64,000 nucleotides of DNA from Bradyrhizobium forestalis. GTDB lineage: Bacteria > Pseudomonadota > Alphaproteobacteria > Rhizobiales > Xanthobacteraceae. A program made the translations under genes and the position numbers. Under the pieces are notes generated by a model. It saw nothing but the letters and a program-made list of their open reading frames with translations. It did no database searches and was not told the origin of the DNA. Positions within the stretch are counted from its first letter, which is position 1. The number at the start of each line of letters is the position of its first letter. Shown piece by piece: positions 59,643 through 64,000 of the stretch. The stretch is taken from positions 1 through 64,000 of the forward strand of contig NZ_PGVG01000022.1 of NCBI RefSeq assembly GCF_002795245.1, in the 5' to 3' direction.

Positions 59643-60425
59643 ATGAAGAAGATTTTGCTCGCTCTGACCGCGGTCGCGGCGATGACCGGTTCGGCCTCGG
59701 CAGCCGACCTCGCGGCTCGCCCCTATGTGAAGGCTCCGGTGGCGGCGCCCGTTGCCAACTGGACCGGCTTCTACGTCTTCGGCGGCGGCGGCGGCGGCCT
59801 CTCGAATGCTGACCAGAGCGTTGTCGACACCCTCAGCGGCACCCCACTGACCATCACCCAGCGCCAGGGCGGCTCGGGCTGGTTTGGCACGGTCGGCGCC
59901 GGTTACGACTGGCAGTTCAGCGGCACCTGGGTCGCCGGTGTGTTCGCCGACGGTCAGTTCGGCAGCATCCGCGCCACCATCCAGGATCCGACCCTCGGCA
60001 TCACCGGCAACCAGAAGCTGGAAACATCCTGGGCCGCGGGCGTGCGCCTCGGCTGGCTGGTTGCTCCGAACGTTCTCTCCTACGTCAACGGCGGTTACTC
60101 CGGCGCTCACTTCGGCCAGACCAACTTCACGACGCTGGGCGGCACTCCCGTGGGCGCCCATCTCAGCAGCTACGATCGGCATGGCTGGTTCGTGGGTGGC
60201 GGCGTCGAGAACAGCCTGAACATCTTCGGCATCACGTCGCCCGGCTGGTTCATGAAGACCGAGTATCGTTCGGCCTTCTACAATGCCAAGACTCAGGACG
60301 AACTGCTCGACGGCAGCAACCTTCCGGTCGGCAACAGCATCCGCGCCAACAGCTGGAACCAGACGATCTCGACCTCGCTGGTCTACCGCTTCAACTGGAC
60401 CGGTCCGGTCGTCGCGAAGTACTGA
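59643..60425 (+). CDS. Outer-membrane beta-barrel protein (Omp25/Omp31 family)
   Basis: 260 residues. Signal peptide MKKILLALTAVAAMTGSASA followed by ADLAARPYVKAPV. First strand: NWTGFYVFGGGGGGLSNAD; last strand: SLVYRFNWTGPVVAKY. A typical eight-stranded barrel. The ATG at 59643 is used; the frame is open 18 codons upstream but the signal peptide begins here. AT-rich DNA upstream (59430-59480) suggests a strong promoter, and a terminator follows. Confidence 0.92.
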   Translation: MKKILLALTAVAAMTGSASAADLAARPYVKAPVAAPVANWTGFYVFGGGGGGLSNADQSVVDTLSGTPLTITQRQGGSGWFGTVGAGYDWQFSGTWVAGVFADGQFGSIRATIQDPTLGITGNQKLETSWAAGVRLGWLVAPNVLSYVNGGYSGAHFGQTNFTTLGGTPVGAHLSSYDRHGWFVGGGVENSLNIFGITSPGWFMKTEYRSAFYNAKTQDELLDGSNLPVGNSIRANSWNQTISTSLVYRFNWTGPVVAKY

Positions 60426-60727
60426 TCTGAACGCAAGTTCAAACGTCAAAGCCCCGGCATCGCCGGGGCTTTTTCGCTTTGAGGGTGGGCGCTCACGCTG
60501 ACCGCCAATGACTTGCACGCGTCGGTGAGTACTCGCCGAAGCACCGCTCATCGCCGCAGCCGCGAGTTGCTTTTTCCCGCACACGCTCCCTCCCCGCCGG
60601 CAGCGTGCACCAGTGCCGCCATTGTATCCGAAGCGAAGCTACGGTTACTGTGCGCCCCAAGCTTTCGTGGCCGCAGCAATCGTTCATGCCGCGAGTCGCG
60701 ACAGAAGCGGACCGATGGGAGGGATGC
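60426..60727. other. Intergenic region between omp and a small membrane gene
   Basis: About 300 bases. It contains the omp terminator (60448-60475) at its left side; the rest shows no supported gene, repeat or operator. Confidence 0.4.
60448..60475 (+). terminator. Rho-independent terminator after omp
   Basis: Stem AAAGCCCCGGC (60448-60458) / GCCGGGGCTTT (60462-60472) with loop ATC, continuing into T bases. Confidence 0.88.
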
Positions 60728-60913
60728 ATGCGCAGATTTCTGCTTGTGGCAGGCCTGTTTGCGACTGCCCTTGGGCTGCTCTGGATCGGACAGGGCACCG
60801 GCACCGTGCCGTGGCCGCGATCGAGCTTCATGGTCAACCAGCTGCAATGGGCCGGCTATGGCGCAGCCATGGCCGGCTTCGGGCTGGTGCTGATCTGGCA
60901 GAGCAACCAATAG
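60728..60913 (+). CDS. Small membrane protein, 61 residues
   Basis: Begins MRRFLLVAGLFATALGLLW, one membrane helix, followed by a periplasmic-type loop (GQGTGTVPWPRSSFMVN) and a second helix (GYGAAMAGFGLVLIW). The ATG at 60728 follows GGGAGGGATGC. It starts the transcript of the SDR gene, 21 bases downstream. Function unknown. Confidence 0.68.
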   Translation: MRRFLLVAGLFATALGLLWIGQGTGTVPWPRSSFMVNQLQWAGYGAAMAGFGLVLIWQSNQ

Positions 60914-60934
60914 AAGAAACCAGGGAATACAAGC

Positions 60935-61705
60935 ATGACATCCAGTCGGTTCGATCTCCGCGGCAAGGTCGCCATCGTCACGGGAGGCAATGGCGGCATC
61001 GGGCTCGGCATGGCGCGCGGCCTTGCCGATGCCGGCGCAGACATCGCCGTGGTCGGACGCAACGAGACCAAATCCGCCGCCGCCGTGGCTGACCTCAGGC
61101 CGCGCGGGGTGAAGGCGATTGCTGTCACCACCGACGTAACCGACAAGTCGGCAGTCGCCGCCATGATCGACCGCGTCGTCAAGGAGCTCGGCCGCATCGA
61201 CATTCTCATCAACAATGCCGGCATGAGCATCCGCAAGCCGCCGCACGAGCTCGAGCTCGACGAGTGGAACAAGGTGATCGACACCAACCTCACCAGCGCC
61301 TTCGTGTGCTCGAAGCTGGCCTATCCGGCGCTGAAGTCATCCGGCAACGGCAAGGTGATCAATATCGGCTCGATGATGTCGATCTTCGGCGCGAGCTTCG
61401 CGACCGCCTATGCGGCGAGCAAGGGCGGCATCGTGCAGTACACCCGCGCCTGCGCCAATGCCTGGGCGCCCGACAACATCCAGGTCAACGCCATCCTGCC
61501 GGGCTGGATCGACACCGATCTCACCCGCGGCGCGCGGCAGCAGGTGTCGGGATTGCACGAGCGGGTGCTGGCGCGCACCCCTGCGGGGCGTTGGGGTGAC
61601 ATCGATGACTTTGCCGGCATCGCCGTGTTCCTGGCATCGCCCGCGTCGAACTTCGTCACGGGCACCGCGATTCCCGTCGATGGCGGATTCTCGGTGATGG
61701 CCTGA
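60935..61705 (+). CDS. SDR family NAD(P)-dependent oxidoreductase (glucose/gluconate dehydrogenase-like)
   Basis: 256 residues. Cofactor site TGGNGGIGLGMARGLADAGA; NNAG in ILINNAGMSIRKPPHEL; catalytic Ser in NIGSMMSIFG and Tyr-x3-Lys in AYAASKGGIVQYT. The 2-deoxy-D-gluconate/gluconate 3-dehydrogenase-like subgroup fits best from the ASKGGIVQ pattern. Follows the small membrane protein gene; converges on an omp gene. Confidence 0.9.
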   Translation: MTSSRFDLRGKVAIVTGGNGGIGLGMARGLADAGADIAVVGRNETKSAAAVADLRPRGVKAIAVTTDVTDKSAVAAMIDRVVKELGRIDILINNAGMSIRKPPHELELDEWNKVIDTNLTSAFVCSKLAYPALKSSGNGKVINIGSMMSIFGASFATAYAASKGGIVQYTRACANAWAPDNIQVNAILPGWIDTDLTRGARQQVSGLHERVLARTPAGRWGDIDDFAGIAVFLASPASNFVTGTAIPVDGGFSVMA

Positions 61706-61745
61706 GGCCGGGAGTTGCCCCGCAAATCCAGCGATGCCAAAAAAG

Positions 61746-61773
61746 AAGCCCCGGACCAAGCCGGGGCTTTTGA
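61746..61773. terminator. Terminator between convergent SDR and omp genes
   Basis: Stem AAGCCCCGG (61746-61754) / CCGGGGCTT (61761-61769) with loop ACCAAG and T/A runs on both sides, so it can serve both strands. Confidence 0.85.
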
Positions 61774-61820
61774 ATTTGGCAGTGCTTTTTTTGATCGTTG
61801 GTCGCGTTGCGTCGACGTGC

Positions 61821-62585
61821 TCAGTAACGGGCGATGGTCGGGGCGTCGAACTTGTAGCTCGCGCGCACCACAGCCCACTGGATGTCGCGCGGCTTGGCGT
61901 CGAAGGTGTAGTTGGTCGTGGTGCCGCCGAGCTGATAGGTCTGGCTGCCGAAGGCCGCATAGTTGTACTCGAGGCCGACGATCCAGTTGCGGGTGACGCC
62001 GTATTCCCAGCCGGCGCCGACGGTCCAGCCGTTGGCCCAGTGGGTCTGTTCGCCCGAGCCCGACACACCGACGGTGTCGCTGACCGAGAGGCGGTTGTTC
62101 ACGCCGGCATAACCGCCCTTGATGTAGAAGAGATTGTTCTGCACGGCGAAGCCGGCGCGGCCGACGACCGTTGCCAGAACGTTGGCACGCCAAGAGAACA
62201 CGTCGTCACCGGCGCCAAACACGGTGTTGACGACCGTGCCCTTGTTATCAAGGCCGGAGATCGTGCCTTCCACGCCGAACACGTAATTGTTGGCCTGCCA
62301 GTTGTAGCCGATCTGCGCGCCGCCCATGACGCCCGAATTGCGCTGACGGAAACCTTCTCCCGGAGAGAGATCGCCGAAGCCGCCGCTGTTGCCGTTGTTG
62401 ATGAACTGCTCGTTGGTCCATGCGCCGCCGATGTGGCCGCCGACATAGAAGCCGGTCCAGTTGAACAGCGGCTCGACATAGGCAGGTGCCTTCGTGTAGC
62501 GCGCACCGAGATCGGCGGCGGAAGCAGCGCCGGTCGAGACCAGAGCCGTCGTGCAGGCGAAGGCGGCAATCAATTTATTACGCAT
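61821..62585 (-). CDS. Outer-membrane beta-barrel protein (Omp25/Omp31 family)
   Basis: 254 residues. Signal peptide MRNKLIAAFACTTALVSTGAASA, mature start ADLGARYTKAPAYV, first strand FNWTGFYVGGHIGGAW; last strand ASYKFDAPTIARY. The two longer upstream in-frame starts are rejected because the signal peptide begins at 62585. Third member of the family in the window, on the opposite strand. Confidence 0.92.
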   Translation of the reverse strand: MRNKLIAAFACTTALVSTGAASAADLGARYTKAPAYVEPLFNWTGFYVGGHIGGAWTNEQFINNGNSGGFGDLSPGEGFRQRNSGVMGGAQIGYNWQANNYVFGVEGTISGLDNKGTVVNTVFGAGDDVFSWRANVLATVVGRAGFAVQNNLFYIKGGYAGVNNRLSVSDTVGVSGSGEQTHWANGWTVGAGWEYGVTRNWIVGLEYNYAAFGSQTYQLGGTTTNYTFDAKPRDIQWAVVRASYKFDAPTIARY

Positions 62586-62764
62586 GGCATACCCCGTGTC
62601 CTTTGATGGGCACACGGTCACAGACGGCTCTTACTAAAATTGAAATCAACACGGTTAACGTGGCGGTTGGGCACGCACTGCGCCGTGAATCCGTTGGCGC
62701 TGTTGCCGGCGCGCAACGCATCGCGCGCGATTTCACGCGGCGTTATCCCTACCGAAGTCCTACG

Positions 62765-63982
62765 CTACGATCCCGGTGCGGCCCGCGAATGCACGTGCTC
62801 GGGCCGCACGCCGAGCGCAATCAGGCGCGCCGGAATGCCCTGCAGCCACGGCAGCGCGGTGATGAGACGCACGATCAGCGGCACCTTCAGCGGTCGATCG
62901 CCCGACTGCAAGGCGCCGCTGATGATGTTGTTCTGCACGACCACCTGCATGCGTTGCGTCATCTTCACCGGAAACTCGCGCCGACGCCTGATGGCATCGA
63001 GCTCATCTTCGGACGGGCAGCCAGCTTGCAGCTTATCCGCCAGCAGATTGGCGGTCGCGACCGCATCCTGCACGGCGAGATTGACACCGACGCCGCCGAC
63101 CGGCGACATCGCATGCGCGGCGTCGCCGATGCACAGCAGGCCCGGCTGCGTCCAGCGCGTCAGGCGGTTGATCGCGACGGTGAGCAGCTTGATATCGTCG
63201 AAGCTCTTCACATCAGTGATGCCGGATCGAAGGATCGGCGCCATGCGCACGACGTCGTCGAGCAGCGCCGATAGTCCCCTCGCCTTCACCGCCTCGTGCT
63301 GTCCCTTGGCGATGACATAGGCGCATTGCCAATAATCGCCACGGTCGAAGGTGATCATCATCTTGCCGGGCTCGACCCGCGCGAACACGCTCTCGGTCTC
63401 GTCCGCCTTGCGGCCGGCGCGGAACCAGAGCACGTCCATCGGCGCGCCGATCTCCTCGACGGCAAGGCCGGCGCGCTCGCGCACCGTCGAATGGCGGCCG
63501 TCGCAGGCAATGGTGAGATCAGCCTCGATGTCGATGAAGCCGTCAGGCGTCTTCGCCCGCACGCCGGCGACCGTCTCGCCGCGGCGGATCAGATCCACCG
63601 CCTCCGTGCTCATCATCACCTCGAGCTGGGCAAAGCGCCGGCCGGCCTCACGCAGGAAATTCAGGAAATCCCATTGCGGCATGAAGGCGATGAAGGGGTA
63701 TTTCGTATGGAGCCGGCTGAGATCGGCAATGCGCACCGGCGTGCCGCCGAACAGGCCGTCCATCTTCTGCAAGCGCTGATGCGGCAGCTTCAGGAAGCCG
63801 GCGATCAGGCCGAGCTCGTCCATCACCTGAAGCGTCGAGGGATGCACGGTATCGCCGCGGAAGTCGCGGAAGAAATCCGCGTGCTTCTCCAGCACCACGA
63901 CATCGATGCCGGCCCGTCCCAGGAGATAGCCGAGCATCATGCCCGCCGGGCCGCCGCCGACGACGCAGCAGCGGACTTTCAT
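62765..63982 (-). CDS. FAD-dependent monooxygenase (PHBH fold)
   Basis: 405 residues of the aromatic hydroxylase family. FAD-binding GxGxxG region is CCVVGGGPAGMMLGYLLGRAG; the DG motif is LTIACDGRHSTVRE and the GD motif LCIGDAAHAMSPVGGVGVN. The putative substrate is an aromatic or polyketide-like compound; no catabolic neighbour is visible on the left, and the right side is outside the window. Confidence 0.92.
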   Translation of the reverse strand: MKVRCCVVGGGPAGMMLGYLLGRAGIDVVVLEKHADFFRDFRGDTVHPSTLQVMDELGLIAGFLKLPHQRLQKMDGLFGGTPVRIADLSRLHTKYPFIAFMPQWDFLNFLREAGRRFAQLEVMMSTEAVDLIRRGETVAGVRAKTPDGFIDIEADLTIACDGRHSTVRERAGLAVEEIGAPMDVLWFRAGRKADETESVFARVEPGKMMITFDRGDYWQCAYVIAKGQHEAVKARGLSALLDDVVRMAPILRSGITDVKSFDDIKLLTVAINRLTRWTQPGLLCIGDAAHAMSPVGGVGVNLAVQDAVATANLLADKLQAGCPSEDELDAIRRRREFPVKMTQRMQVVVQNNIISGALQSGDRPLKVPLIVRLITALPWLQGIPARLIALGVRPEHVHSRAAPGS

Positions 63983-64000
63983 GATCCGGCTCGGTTGTTG

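Noticed and set aside
1..64000. CRISPR arrays, transposases, phage genes, rRNA
   Set aside because: Both strands were read for spaced direct repeats and for transposase, integrase or phage proteins; none were seen. The palindromes found are single dispersed elements, not arrays.

Overview
The window reads as a stretch of chromosome from an alphaproteobacterium of the Bradyrhizobium type. This rests on high GC throughout most of it, three Omp25/Omp31-type beta-barrels ending in an aromatic residue, tripartite tricarboxylate (Tct) transport genes, a class I PHA synthase, two PilZ proteins, and several palindromic repeat families that recur inside the window. No transposase, integrase, rRNA operon, CRISPR array or phage gene was found. 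One tRNA (Glu, TTC) is present.

Layout. 0-1.5 kb: an AT-richer edge with a HEPN-like protein and a small membrane protein, perhaps the end of an acquired segment. 1.6-4.3 kb: glyoxalase, a 26-residue membrane miniprotein, a GST, a pair of small envelope proteins, a PilZ protein and tRNA-Glu. 4.4-6.8 kb: a sugar-phosphate operon with an archaeal-type fructose-bisphosphate aldolase/phosphatase and a phosphofructokinase carrying pyrophosphate-type active-site residues. 7-11 kb: membrane proteins, PilZ, a PrsW-type protease and HdeD. 10.9-12.2 kb: class I DAHP synthase preceded by a leader peptide rich in Tyr/Phe/Trp codons and a four-strand attenuator. 12.6-15.5 kb: EpmB, EpmA and EF-P, the complete core of EF-P beta-lysylation. 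15.5-25.2 kb: cell-wall hydrolases, a DUF808 protein, a MarR-controlled stress locus, a class II aldolase, an SDR and RecJ. 25.5-31.1 kb: a soluble chemoreceptor, NmrA-like and cupin proteins, a GAF-cyclase and an L,D-transpeptidase. 31.2-38.3 kb: a catabolic operon (ECH, CaiB, TctC, TctB, TctA, PdxA) opposite a GntR regulator. 38.6-45.3 kb: a secreted metallo-hydrolase, an RND efflux pump with a divergent TetR regulator, and an ASCH protein. 45.3-50 kb: haloacid dehalogenase, GlpX, homoserine dehydrogenase and an AlaC/DapL-like aminotransferase. 50-56.9 kb: PHA synthase, MAPEG, an internally shortened ornithine carbamoyltransferase-like protein, an Omp, ArgC, PaiB and DedA. 57-64 kb: ParE, two more Omp proteins, an SDR and an FAD monooxygenase.

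The most notable element is the attenuator upstream of DAHP synthase (10951-11116). Promoter, apparently leaderless aromatic leader peptide, protector, antiterminator and terminator strands can all be read directly, which implies that entry into the shikimate pathway is tuned by translation of Tyr, Phe and Trp codons. Other unusual points are the PPi-PFK/FBP aldolase-phosphatase pair, a GAF-cyclase without its transition-state arginine, a mini-OTCase, a diverged copy of the 3' end of parE beyond its terminator, and two very small membrane-protein genes.
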